In this document: piece after piece, positions 1-6,765 of the stretch
Layout of the letters: every line of letters starts with the position of its first letter
Numbering within the stretch: position 1 is the stretch's first letter
DNA from: Mageeibacillus sp. UBA5770
GTDB taxonomy: Bacteria; Bacillota_A; Clostridia; Saccharofermentanales; Saccharofermentanaceae
Length of the DNA stretch: 30,851 nt
Direction: 5' to 3'
Assembly: GCA_002418705.1 (NCBI GenBank)
Contig: DIEQ01000130.1
Coordinates: 1-30,851, forward strand
Program-made: the position numbers and the translations under genes
The notes under the pieces: generated by a model
Seen by the model: only the letters and a program-made list of their open reading frames with translations
The model's database searches: none
Told to the model about the DNA's origin: nothing

Positions 1-779
1 TCATCCTCGGCTCCGGCGATATCGGTCTGATCATGGCAAGAAGGCTGACACTCGAAGGCGCACAGGTGAAGGCAGTTTTCGAGATCATGCCCCATGCCAA
101 CGGTCTTCCGCGCAATATAGAGCAATGTCTCAATGACTTCGGCATCCCGCTGCACCTGAGCCACACAGTCACCGCCATCAAAGGGAAAAAGCGCCTCGAA
201 GGCGTTACCGTAAATCACGTCGATGAAAATCTGAAACCCATACCCGGCACGGAAATGGAATACGCCTGCGATACACTGATCATCTCTGTCGGCCTGATCC
301 CGGAAAACGAACTGTCGGAAATGGCCGGTGTCATCCTCGACCCGCACACACACGGCCCCATAGTCGACGAGAATTATCAGACAGCAGCAGACGGTATCTT
401 TGCCGCGGGCAATGTACTCCAGGTCCACGACCTGGTCGATTACGTCTCACTCGAAGCCGAACGCCTGGCGGCAGCCGTCGCCCGATACCTCGAAAATACC
501 GGCCCGGCCGGCGGCATGGAAGCCGGCATCCCGATTGAACCCGACCCGTCGATTGCCTTTACCGTCCCACAGCAGGTCAGCGGCCGGACAGACTGGACAC
601 TTTCCCTTCGCGTCCGAAAGCCGGCAAAAAACTGTAGGATCGAGCTTCTTCAGGGAGGCCAGGTCATCAAGTCAGTCAGCTTACGCAAAGCAATCCCGGC
701 TGAAATGATCCAAATCCCCGTCAAGGCGAAGGAACTCGTCAGCCGGGAGAAAATAACGGCGGTACTCCGGTATGAATAG
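1..779 (+). CDS. FAD/NAD(P)-dependent oxidoreductase, C-terminal part (5' end outside window)
   Basis: The reading frame is open from the first bases. It begins with ILGSGDIGLIMAR, a Rossmann GxGxxG dinucleotide-binding loop, and later has the GIFAAGNV motif (near 400-420) that binds the second FAD site in pyridine nucleotide-disulfide oxidoreductases. After the flavoprotein core comes a C-terminal extension of about 85 residues, as in the NAD/FAD oxidoreductases encoded beside GlpA-like glycerol-3-phosphate dehydrogenases. The next gene overlaps its stop codon by 8 bases and encodes DUF1667. The order GlpA-like dehydrogenase, FAD oxidoreductase, DUF1667 is a known three-gene module in Clostridia and spirochaetes, so an upstream GlpA-like gene is expected outside the window. 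The likely role is electron transfer from glycerol-3-phosphate or a similar 2-hydroxy substrate. The family is well supported; the substrate is inferred from context. Confidence 0.85.
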   Translation, partial: ILGSGDIGLIMARRLTLEGAQVKAVFEIMPHANGLPRNIEQCLNDFGIPLHLSHTVTAIKGKKRLEGVTVNHVDENLKPIPGTEMEYACDTLIISVGLIPENELSEMAGVILDPHTHGPIVDENYQTAADGIFAAGNVLQVHDLVDYVSLEAERLAAAVARYLENTGPAGGMEAGIPIEPDPSIAFTVPQQVSGRTDWTLSLRVRKPAKNCRIELLQGGQVIKSVSLRKAIPAEMIQIPVKAKELVSREKITAVLRYE

Positions 780-1158
780 AACATTTACCTGTATAATATG
801 TCCGCTGGGCTGTGAGATCGAAACCACGATCGAAGGGCAGGAAATTATCGAAATATCCGGGGCGAATTGTGCCCGCGGCAGGTCCTACGTCGAAAACGAG
901 ATCAAGAACCCGCTGCGCACGGTGACGACCTCAGTCCGCGTCATCGGAGGCACACTGCCGGTCACCAGTGTCAGGCTTACATCTCCGATTCCGCGAGCCC
1001 GCATGGCTGACGTTATTACTGCACTCAGACAAGTACAGGTGGCAGCCCCGGCATTAATCGGACAGGTCATCATCAAAGACATACTCGGTCTGGGATGCGA
1101 CGTAATCATAACGAAAAGTGTTGCACGAAACGACCCGGACAGCCCTCCGCCGACGTAA
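772..1158 (+). CDS. DUF1667 domain protein (partner of FAD oxidoreductase)
   Basis: This 128-residue protein opens with CIICPLGC (residues 7-14) and has a further cysteine in the NCARG motif near residue 33. That four-cysteine pattern is typical of DUF1667 and suggests a small metal or Fe-S site. The ATG lies inside the 3' end of the preceding oxidoreductase gene, which indicates translational coupling. DUF1667 proteins are usually found directly after the GlpA-like and FAD-oxidoreductase genes and are thought to be the third component of an anaerobic glycerol-3-phosphate dehydrogenase-like complex, functionally resembling GlpC. The last dozen residues (rich in Asp, Ser, Pro) lie outside the conserved region. 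Family membership is clear; the biochemical role is inferred. Confidence 0.82.
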   Translation: MNRTFTCIICPLGCEIETTIEGQEIIEISGANCARGRSYVENEIKNPLRTVTTSVRVIGGTLPVTSVRLTSPIPRARMADVITALRQVQVAAPALIGQVIIKDILGLGCDVIITKSVARNDPDSPPPT

Positions 1159-1219
1159 TCTCTCACAGGAAAACAAGTTTTTGTGTTACAATCGGAAATG
1201 TCTATTCAAATCGTTTAGC

Positions 1220-1235
1220 GGTTAAAAATGTAACC
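1220..1235. promoter_or_regulatory. Small inverted repeat upstream of the TetR gene (possible operator)
   Basis: The arms GGTTA and TAACC are separated by six bases and end about 28 bases before the TetR start codon. TetR proteins often repress their own gene through a short dyad in this position. The arms are only five bases, so chance occurrence is quite possible. Confidence 0.25.
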
Positions 1236-1263
1236 CGGATACAGGTAAACAGGGAGAAAAGTA

Positions 1264-1836
1264 ATGCAGAGACAGGACAGGATCAGCGAAGTGTACGAAG
1301 CCGCCCTTAAGGTGTTCAGCGAATTCGGATACAAGAAGGCTACAATCGAAGACATTGCTGACGAACTTGGTCTAAGTAAAGGCGGTATTTACCAGTACGC
1401 CAGACACAAAAAAGACCTGTACTTCCACACCGTCGAATACGGGTACCTGAACTGGCAGAAGAAAGTATTTGATGCTGTAAGCCAGGAGTCAGATGTCAGG
1501 AAGCAATTCGAAATCATGTGCAAAAAGGCCTGTCTCTATCTTTCCGAAGATACCAGGCTCAAGAATATAATGATCCATGACCCGGAAATATTCCCCATGT
1601 CCTACCAGGCTGATCCGTTTAAGGAACTGAACGCCAACTCGATGCGCCAGCTCAAGGAAATCCTGGAAAAAGGAATCAGAGAGAAAAAATTCCGCCCGAT
1701 GGATACCGACCTGATCGCCCGGTTCCTCTTTTCCATCTACAAAATGATCGTAATCGACACCTACATACTCGAAGAAAAAGAATCCTATATCGATTCGGTT
1801 ATTGACATCATGACACATGGATTTTTCACAAAATAA
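1264..1836 (+). CDS. TetR/AcrR family transcriptional regulator
   Basis: This 190-residue protein has a classic TetR N-terminus: the helix ALKVFSEFGYKKATIEDIA followed by the helix-turn-helix ELGLSKGGIYQYARHKKDL at about residues 25-55. The remainder is a helical ligand-binding domain with no recognisable subfamily signature. The start is an ATG preceded by a GGGAG ribosome-binding site. The gene lies 105 bases downstream of the DUF1667 gene on the same strand, so it may be a local regulator of the oxidoreductase operon, or autoregulated through the small dyad at 1220-1235. A strong symmetrical hairpin follows it. The ligand and targets cannot be read from the sequence. Confidence 0.88.
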   Translation: MQRQDRISEVYEAALKVFSEFGYKKATIEDIADELGLSKGGIYQYARHKKDLYFHTVEYGYLNWQKKVFDAVSQESDVRKQFEIMCKKACLYLSEDTRLKNIMIHDPEIFPMSYQADPFKELNANSMRQLKEILEKGIREKKFRPMDTDLIARFLFSIYKMIVIDTYILEEKESYIDSVIDIMTHGFFTK

Positions 1837-1863
1837 CGTGCGTCTTTCCCCGCGCACATTAAT

Positions 1864-1902
1864 AAAATGCAGCCGTCCGATCCATTCGAACAGCTGCATT
1901 TT
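1864..1902. terminator. Bidirectional intrinsic terminator between TetR and XRE genes
   Basis: The arms AAAATGCAGC and GCTGCATTTT are a perfect 10-bp inverted repeat around a 19-base loop. Each arm carries its own A- or T-run, so the hairpin is followed by a U-rich tail in both transcripts. It lies between the convergent TetR (+) and XRE (-) genes, as expected for a shared terminator. Confidence 0.75.
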
Positions 1903-1947
1903 CATTTATAAAACATCAATTTTCGAATCATAAGAATCCGGAACAGC

Positions 1948-2859
1948 CTACTGCTTCCCGCTTTTCGAGAAAACGAGCGCTGAAACGGCGCACAGTGCAA
2001 TCCAGACCGGGAACACTACCCAGCCGGTCGACCACATGTGCCACACAAAGCCCATGACAAGATAGGCAGTCAAAGCCAGCATAAAAAGACTTCCGCAGAT
2101 TTTACCGACCACCGGATTCTCCTCCGCTGCCTTTGCCTGAGCTTTAGCCTCGGCGGAATTAAGGTGGTTGTATTTTTCGATATCAAATTTGTCCTTCTGC
2201 ATACCCAGATATGTCATACCCGAGATCGAGACAGCAAGGAAACCTAAAAAAATTGCAATATACAGACTTCTGGTCCAGCCGGCCGGCACCGGGAGTGCGC
2301 TGCTGCCGACCATCCACATGATGCCGACCAGCATCAGGCCTACCGAAGATGACATCAGGACGGCAAACCGCCTGTCAAACTTTTCGATGAGCTCAGCGGC
2401 ATAGAACGGCTTGATGTTCGGGTGCTTTTTCGTAAAAGAATCGTGGCCGAGTCCGGCTGTAACAAAGGTCATAATGCTCGCAATGAGAAATACCATGAGA
2501 GCCATGACCGCGATCGGGCTGGACACACCGACGCCCATCAGTGCGAGCATGACGGCAACGCCGAGAAAAAGCAGCCCTACACCGGCCGTAATAGCCAGGT
2601 TAAAATGATTCATATGCCGGTCATAATCTTCGGTATCTTCGACGCACGCATTCTCCGCGTCACCGCGAAGCAGCGTGTCCAGCGAACACGAGAACATCCC
2701 GCACAGCTGGAGAAGCTTATCCATCTCCGGATACGTTGTATTCGACTCCCATTTCGAAATCGACTGCCTGGACACCTCCAGCTTCTCAGCCAGCTGTTCT
2801 TGCGTTATGTTGTTTTTCCTGCGGTAAAACTGTAAATTTTCTCCAAAACTCATATCCAT
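1948..2859 (-). CDS. XRE-family HTH protein with C-terminal membrane domain
   Basis: The N-terminal 60 residues form a Cro/CI-type helix-turn-helix: ITQEQLAEKLEVSRQSISKW, then a second half typical of Firmicute XRE regulators (TYPEMDKLLQLCGMFSCSLD). The rest holds roughly six hydrophobic segments, so this is a membrane-anchored DNA-binding protein, a common but poorly characterised architecture in Clostridia. The frame extends upstream to a TTG at 2880. An AGAGG ribosome-binding site instead places the start at the ATG at 2859, or possibly the ATG six bases further on. It is monocistronic as far as visible and shares a terminator with the convergent TetR gene. Such proteins may sense envelope stress or a membrane ligand, but no specific role can be read here. 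Confidence 0.85.
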   Translation of the reverse strand: MDMSFGENLQFYRRKNNITQEQLAEKLEVSRQSISKWESNTTYPEMDKLLQLCGMFSCSLDTLLRGDAENACVEDTEDYDRHMNHFNLAITAGVGLLFLGVAVMLALMGVGVSSPIAVMALMVFLIASIMTFVTAGLGHDSFTKKHPNIKPFYAAELIEKFDRRFAVLMSSSVGLMLVGIMWMVGSSALPVPAGWTRSLYIAIFLGFLAVSISGMTYLGMQKDKFDIEKYNHLNSAEAKAQAKAAEENPVVGKICGSLFMLALTAYLVMGFVWHMWSTGWVVFPVWIALCAVSALVFSKSGKQ

Positions 2860-3029
2860 ATCCTCATCCTCTTTCTTCAAATGATTTTACCATGACGCCT
2901 CATCGATCGATGACCTCATTTTGCCGCAGCAGGCATGTCACCTCCATAAAGCTCATGTTGCTTTTGAAGAAAATGATGTAAAGTTTGCGTTGCATATGCC
3001 AAAATCGGCTGTTTTCAGGCGGTTTTTCA

Positions 3030-3206
3030 TCACTGCCCTGCGTACGACTTAACCAGTCCGGCAATGTCGAACTTCTTCATCCTGAGAAAAGCTTCCGTAA
3101 CATGCGAGAGCCTGTCCCAGTAATAGTCAGTCTCCTCCTGCGAATCGCAGTACACAATAAACGAGATAGCCTCATTGAAAGTGAATTCATGCGCATAACC
3201 GCGGTC
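3030..3206 (-). pseudogene. Remnant of a PhnB-like VOC protein (internally deleted)
   Basis: A short open frame of about 59 codons starts shortly after the VOC gene ends. It contains FTFNEAISFIVYCDSQEE followed by TDYYWDRLS, the conserved middle of PhnB-like (3-demethylubiquinone methyltransferase-like) VOC proteins. It then jumps directly to TEAFLRMKKFDIAGL, which is the family's C-terminus. The segment that normally lies between, containing the GWLKDK-type motif and the following helix, is missing, and so is the N-terminal half. The frame is intact but the product could not form a complete VOC fold. I read it as the remnant of a paralogue that once sat beside the intact VOC gene. The alternative, a functional micro-protein, seems less likely. 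Confidence 0.65.
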
Positions 3207-3228
3207 CATCGCGCCCGAATCTTTGCAT

Positions 3229-3681
3229 CTACCTCGCCCAGTTTTGAATCTCAATAATATTTCCTTCGGGATCCCTGGCATACACACCAGTAAAGACACC
3301 GAGGCTGCCATACGTCTTTTTCACAAGGCGGCCGAGACTCGTTCCGCCATGCGCCAGTAAAGAAGTTAATACCTCTTCAACATCATCCACGTGAAAAGCA
3401 ATGTGACCGAAGCCGTGCTGATTGATCCCGGACAGATCTGTGTCAGGAGACGCAGGCTCATATGAGAAAATCTCCAATGTTGGTCCATCCTCATACCCCG
3501 GCAGCCGGAGATGAATCCCCTTGATCCTGACACCATTAAGCCCCGTCATCTCGTCAATCCAATCCCCCGAAATATCCCTCTCAGGAGGAACCGGCGTGCA
3601 GCCAAAAACCTGAATATAAAAATCCGCAAGCTTCTTCCAGTCCCCGGCGATAAGATTCGTGTGAACATACTTAATTGACAT
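3229..3681 (-). CDS. VOC (glyoxalase/bleomycin-resistance) family protein
   Basis: This 150-residue protein has two beta-alpha-beta-beta-beta units of the vicinal oxygen chelate fold. It opens with IKYVHTNLIAGDWKKLADFY and contains GFGHIAFHVDDVEEVL in the middle and ARDPEGNIIEIQNW at the C-terminus. Histidine and glutamate residues at the usual metal positions are present (H in YVHTNL, H in GHIAFHV, E in IEIQNW). The frame extends to a TTG at 3699, but that codon overlaps the ribosome-binding site AAGGAG, so the ATG at 3681 is the better start. A PhnB-like remnant follows directly. The substrate is unknown; the family covers glyoxalases, dioxygenases, epimerases and resistance proteins. Confidence 0.85.
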   Translation of the reverse strand: MSIKYVHTNLIAGDWKKLADFYIQVFGCTPVPPERDISGDWIDEMTGLNGVRIKGIHLRLPGYEDGPTLEIFSYEPASPDTDLSGINQHGFGHIAFHVDDVEEVLTSLLAHGGTSLGRLVKKTYGSLGVFTGVYARDPEGNIIEIQNWAR

Positions 3682-3767
3682 TATTGGAGCTCCTTTCAAA
3701 ATGAGGATTTCGACTGGTCATTTCGTACCGTTGGCAGCTGTCCATGTTCGTTTCGCAGGACTGCCGC

Positions 3768-4250
3768 CTACAATTGGTCCGTATCCAGAACCACGGTAAA
3801 CGGACCGTCGTTGACCAGCTCAACCTGCATATCTGCACCGAAAACACCCGTAGCCACATGAGGGGCGCTCGCGCCTGATATCGATGCACCCGTCTTCCCA
3901 ATACTCATCCCGGCCAGTTCTGTAAAGTATGCATATAGCCTCTCGCCGTCTCCGGGCGGCGCCGACTCAATAAAGCTCGGGCGGTTACCCTTCCTGCAGT
4001 TGGCAAAAAGCGTAAACTGAGACACAATCAGCACGCTGCCTCCGACGGAAGCCAGATCAAGATTCGTCTTGCCCTGCTCGTCCTGGAAAATACGCAGCTT
4101 CCAAATTTTCTGCCATAGTTTTTCGGCGGCCGCCTCATCGTCCTCTTTGCCGACACCCAGCAAAATCAAGTATCCCCGCCCGATTTCACCGTTCACGCGG
4201 CTGTCGATGCTGACCGAAGCCCGGCTTACCCGCTGCACTACTGCTCTCAT
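3768..4250 (-). CDS. dtd: D-aminoacyl-tRNA deacylase
   Basis: Dtd hydrolyses D-aminoacyl-tRNAs, and also glycine mischarged on tRNA-Ala, in the cytoplasm, as a chirality proofreader. The protein begins MRAVVQRVSRASVSID, the family signature. It carries the substrate-site motif SQFTLFA and the cross-subunit Gly-Pro motif NDGPFT near the C-terminus. It is 160 residues against the usual 145-150; the extra residues are a short C-terminal tail. The region GKTGASISGASAPHVATGVFGADMQV matches the usual segment before the Gly-Pro motif. It begins 25 bases after the stop of a small EF-hand-like membrane protein on the same strand, with an AGGAG site upstream, so the two are probably co-transcribed. Confidence 0.95.
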   Translation of the reverse strand: MRAVVQRVSRASVSIDSRVNGEIGRGYLILLGVGKEDDEAAAEKLWQKIWKLRIFQDEQGKTNLDLASVGGSVLIVSQFTLFANCRKGNRPSFIESAPPGDGERLYAYFTELAGMSIGKTGASISGASAPHVATGVFGADMQVELVNDGPFTVVLDTDQL

Positions 4251-4274
4251 AAATATGCTCCTTTAAAAATTCAA

Positions 4275-4481
4275 TTATATTATCGCTAAGACTATGGCAA
4301 AAATCAGGCCCGATCCAATTGCGAAAACAACAGCCGTCAGACACCCGCAGCCGGATTTCTTCCTGCAGCCACGCGCGGGTCCTTGTGATTCAGGCTGGTC
4401 CTCATCCATATCATCGAGCACAACCAGATCAATAACCGTATCGTCAATATCATGTTTACCGTCGTTATTCCAGTCAATCAT
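4275..4481 (-). CDS. Small membrane protein with EF-hand-like calcium loop
   Basis: This 68-residue protein starts with IDWNNDGKHDIDD, which fits a canonical EF-hand loop: acidic or amide ligands at D3, N5, D7, D11 and D14 with glycine at position 8. An acidic linker, a short basic Cys-containing patch (GCRKKSGCGC) and a single C-terminal transmembrane helix follow. Small proteins of this layout occur across Clostridia without assigned function. The topology is probably a soluble N-terminal loop tethered by the C-terminal helix. An AGGTGA ribosome-binding site precedes the ATG, and dtd follows 25 bases downstream. Calcium binding is inferred from the loop alone. Confidence 0.72.
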   Translation of the reverse strand: MIDWNNDGKHDIDDTVIDLVVLDDMDEDQPESQGPARGCRKKSGCGCLTAVVFAIGSGLIFAIVLAII

Positions 4482-4556
4482 TTTTTCACCTATAGCAAAA
4501 AATACTAATTGTTTATCATTTTAGTCAATTTACAAAATGCATATTCGAGTGTTGTA

Positions 4557-5082
4557 TTATAGCATTTCTATTTGATTTTTCTGACACACTGTTTTCAGTA
4601 TTGCAAGTTGCTTTTTACTTAGATACGAAATTACTTCCATCAATTTTTCAGTATGATATTTGTCCTGCATAATATGGATTAGGAGATTCTTTACAGAACG
4701 AATATCTTTCTCTCTCTTATTCATGGGGACTCGCGTCGGATTTATCAAAATCTTTTGAATAACATATACAGCCGGTTCAGGCAGTATGATTTGCAGCCCA
4801 TTTTTTCTGTATTCCAATGCAATATCGGCTAGTATGTTTATCTCCCGGGAGGCCCTCCGACTTTATATCCAAACTGCGAATTGGATAAACACTCTCTTTT
4901 CCACTGCCTTGCACACGAGTTAGAAACTCTAATTCAAGCAAATCCTCTTTGTAGAATTTTGCAACTCCTGAATACGGCGCTTCTGTGTAGAGATATCCAT
5001 TTTGGGTAAGTGCGGCAATCAGCGGAATTTTCTCATCCGGAATGCTGATATTTCGATACATAAAATCAATATCTTTACCTGA
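4557..5082 (-). pseudogene. GSU2403/AbiEii-like nucleotidyltransferase, 5'-truncated and frameshifted
   Basis: Two overlapping frames form one gene. The upstream frame has SGKDIDFMYRNIS, the DxD part of a Pol-beta-type nucleotidyltransferase site, and continues to LDIKSEGLP. The other frame resumes with REINILADIALEYRKNG and then LPEPAVYVIQKILI and KREKDIRSVKNLL, a helical C-terminal domain. Removing one base from the CCC of CCTCCCGGG near 4847-4852 joins them seamlessly as SEGLREINILAD. The N-terminal part with the GG(S/T) half of the active site is also missing, apparently lost where it meets the end of the preceding small gene. The protein would therefore be inactive. Relatives occur in AbiE-like toxin-antitoxin or phage-defence settings. 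The frameshift could be a sequencing error; the 5' truncation is not explained that way. Confidence 0.7.
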
Positions 5083-5377
5083 TTGCCTTTCTGATTTCCT
5101 TTTCTTCAAGCAAAAGTTTATCAAGTGTTTCCTGAAAATAGTGACGTCTGTCAATTTTCTTTTGAATCTCATACGGGCTAAACTTATCTTTCGTTCCCAA
5201 ATAATCTGTTTTGACCTTCCCATGATCCCGGTACAAAAGATAATAGTATTCCCGGTTTTTAATCGTTTTTAAAATTATTTTCCCCTTTGGAAGAGCTTCA
5301 ATTTGCTCCTTATACGATTTCTGCATTTCAAGATTTCTTTCCAACTCTTCAAGAAGGACATTTTTTATAATTGACAT
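5075..5377 (-). CDS. Conserved small protein next to nucleotidyltransferase (function unknown)
   Basis: This 100-residue, highly charged protein has an N-terminal helix (LLEELERNLEMQKSYKEQI), a central beta-rich part (KGKIILKTIKNREYYYLLYR, then KVKTDYLG) and a C-terminal coiled helix rich in Lys and Glu. I have an impression of similar proteins in Clostridia beside nucleotidyltransferase genes, as here, but know no function. A GGAGGAG ribosome-binding site supports the ATG at 5377. Two widely spaced inverted repeats upstream (5421-5521) may be its control region. A role as the antitoxin or accessory partner of the broken nucleotidyltransferase is possible; this is inference from adjacency only. 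Confidence 0.7.
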   Translation of the reverse strand: MSIIKNVLLEELERNLEMQKSYKEQIEALPKGKIILKTIKNREYYYLLYRDHGKVKTDYLGTKDKFSPYEIQKKIDRRHYFQETLDKLLLEEKEIRKAIR

Positions 5378-5420
5378 AATATAATCTCTCCTCCGACAGG
5401 AAATGAAGTACTGTTATGAT

Positions 5421-5521
5421 TTTACCATACAAAACAACGCATTATTAATATATCGTAGGGTAACTTCCTGTACTCATTTTACCATACACTCAGTCATATT
5501 TACAGATAATTGTATGGTAAC
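5421..5521. repeat. Two inverted-repeat units with identical 24-bp spacing (putative operator/promoter region)
   Basis: Four copies of one 10-base half-site lie here: TTTACCATAC at 5421 and 5478, and its inverse at 5455 (GTAGGGTAAC) and 5512 (GTATGGTAAC). The inverse copies match the reverse complement except at one or two positions. In both units exactly 24 bases separate the two arms, while the spacer sequences differ. Read on the minus strand, the first-type half-sites give TGGTAAAAT, which looks like an extended -10 box, so part of the repetition may come from tandem promoters. The region precedes the small gene at 5377 and follows the antitoxin-like gene at 5535. A cooperative operator is the most economical reading. 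Confidence 0.5.
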
Positions 5522-5534
5522 TATTCGATAGGAT

Positions 5535-5687
5535 TTATACTCTGTCATGAATGATTCTCAGGACACGATCAAAAACATCATCTGCCGAATAGCGAATTTG
5601 TGTCTCGGCTGCCTGCCGTTCCGCTTCATCAATCTTTGCTTCCAGATCAGCAGAAGTGTATGCAAAAGTTCTTTCCGCAATATTCAT
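5535..5687 (-). CDS. Small antitoxin-like protein (50 aa)
   Basis: This 50-codon frame starts at ATG 5687 behind a strong GGGAGG ribosome-binding site and ends with TAA. The product has FAYTSADLEAKIDEAERQ, then QAAETQIRYSADDVFDRV, an acidic, mainly helical pattern like the short RelB/Phd-like proteins found as orphan antitoxins in Clostridia. A second, frameshifted copy lies at 28700-28842, sharing the segments EA, QAAETQ, RYS and VFDRV. Conservation of two diverged copies supports its being a real gene. No toxin gene is next to it: upstream is the DUF3795 gene and downstream the unknown 100-aa protein. The antitoxin assignment is an inference from size and composition. Confidence 0.6.
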   Translation of the reverse strand: MNIAERTFAYTSADLEAKIDEAERQAAETQIRYSADDVFDRVLRIIHDRV

Positions 5688-5814
5688 TTAAAATTGCCTC
5701 CCTGCATTACAATACGAACGAAACCAAGATAACCACTAATATACTTATCAACGTCCTAATCATATTTACGCGCTATCCAATCGAAAAACAACACTTATGC
5801 AATAAAAGGTGCAT

Positions 5815-5885
5815 ATCTTATATTAATGCTCTTTTATATGCATAATCTAAAATTATGATCCTTTAGATGCATTATCATCGTTTAT
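5815..5885. repeat. AT-rich region with ATGCAT-type repeats and imperfect hairpin
   Basis: This stretch between the DUF3795 gene and the antitoxin-like gene contains several copies of TGCATA/ATGCAT and an inverted repeat ATCTAAA...TTTAGAT around a ten-base loop (about 5847-5870). The extended arms, ATAATCTAAA and TTTAGATGCATTAT, pair with a two-base bulge. It could end transcription of the DUF3795 cluster or be a regulatory dyad; there is no clear U-tract. Confidence 0.3.
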
Positions 5886-5905
5886 GCAGTGAAAATAGCA
5901 GGGAA

Positions 5906-6364
5906 TTATTCCTCCCCGTCCCATCGGTATTTCCTGTTTGCACGCATCTTTTCAATATCGCAGTGGAGGCAGAGTCCATTGTGGCAGCATATCGTACCGC
6001 CGCAGACTGAGCAGCGCCACTTCTCCTCTTCTTTCTCGAGAAAACCGGCCGTACCGTGTTCTTTGATATACTCGAGGTTATCAATCATGCTCATGTGATA
6101 CCGGGTGCGGTACCGCTTATCAAGGTCTTTCAGACGCCGGCACGGAAAATCGCCGCACTCGTAGCAGAACCGGACAAGCCCGTGCCCGAGCTTGTCGCAG
6201 CTGTCCTTCATGAAGGTGCAATTCTTACCGCGAGGCAGGCAGCCTGCGCAGTATTTTCTGTTGAAACCCTTTTTCTGCAGCTCGTTTTTTTGTGCCAGAT
6301 AGCTGACACACAGCGCACAGTTCATTCCGCAGGGAGCAATAAGGTTCTCTTCCACGCGCACCAC
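5906..6364 (-). CDS. DUF3795 domain protein (cysteine-rich)
   Basis: This protein of about 150 residues opens with LIAPCGMNCALCVSYLA, the signature of DUF3795. Further cysteine pairs follow (YCAGCLP, FCYECGDFPC, CSVCGG, CCHNGLCLHC), enough for several zinc or Fe-S sites. It lies 6 bases behind the stop of the VOC gene and probably shares a transcript with it and the caspase-like gene. No ATG is suitably placed: GTG codons at 6364, 6361 and 6355 are possible starts, and the first is used here. Function is unknown. DUF3795 proteins often sit in operons with VOC or acyltransferase genes in Clostridia and methanogens. Confidence 0.83.
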   Translation of the reverse strand: MVRVEENLIAPCGMNCALCVSYLAQKNELQKKGFNRKYCAGCLPRGKNCTFMKDSCDKLGHGLVRFCYECGDFPCRRLKDLDKRYRTRYHMSMIDNLEYIKEHGTAGFLEKEEEKWRCSVCGGTICCHNGLCLHCDIEKMRANRKYRWDGEE

Positions 6365-6370
6365 CCCGGT

Positions 6371-6736
6371 TCATTTTTTGTGTTCGACGAATTGGATTCT
6401 TACACCGTTGGGATCCTCAACGAAGATGAACTTCATAAACGGATTGGGCTGCATCGGCCCGGCCTTTATTTCGACGCCCTTCTCCTTCAGGAGCGCCATC
6501 AGAGTGTCGAGTGAAGGCACCTCAAATCCGATCGAGATATCCCTGCCAAACGTTATTTCCTGCCTTCCTAAATGGCAGATCAGCTCGACCTGTGTTTCCC
6601 CGTCCCCAAGGAAAGTAATCTCTGTATCGGGCCCTGCGGAGATCTGATTCATGATCGGAAGCCCGACGATCTCCTCATAGAAGAAAATGGATTCAGACAT
6701 ATCCCTGACGTTAATCGTAACCCAGCAGAATTTCAT
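6371..6736 (-). CDS. VOC family protein
   Basis: This is a single-domain VOC protein of 121 residues. It begins KFCWVTINVRDMSESIFFY and ends FVEDPNGVRIQFVEHKK, the two ends of the paired beta-alpha-beta-beta-beta fold. The metal-binding pattern is incomplete: the N-terminal position holds T rather than H (WVTINV), although E at LVEL-type and C-terminal positions is partly present. A metal-independent or altered member is therefore possible. The GGAGG ribosome-binding site fits the ATG at 6736; the ATG six bases upstream is too close to it. It sits between the caspase-like gene (29-base gap) and DUF3795 (6-base gap), so the three are likely co-transcribed. Confidence 0.82.
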   Translation of the reverse strand: MKFCWVTINVRDMSESIFFYEEIVGLPIMNQISAGPDTEITFLGDGETQVELICHLGRQEITFGRDISIGFEVPSLDTLMALLKEKGVEIKAGPMQPNPFMKFIFVEDPNGVRIQFVEHKK

Positions 6737-6765
6737 AATCATTCCTCCGTTTGTTCTGTGTTATT

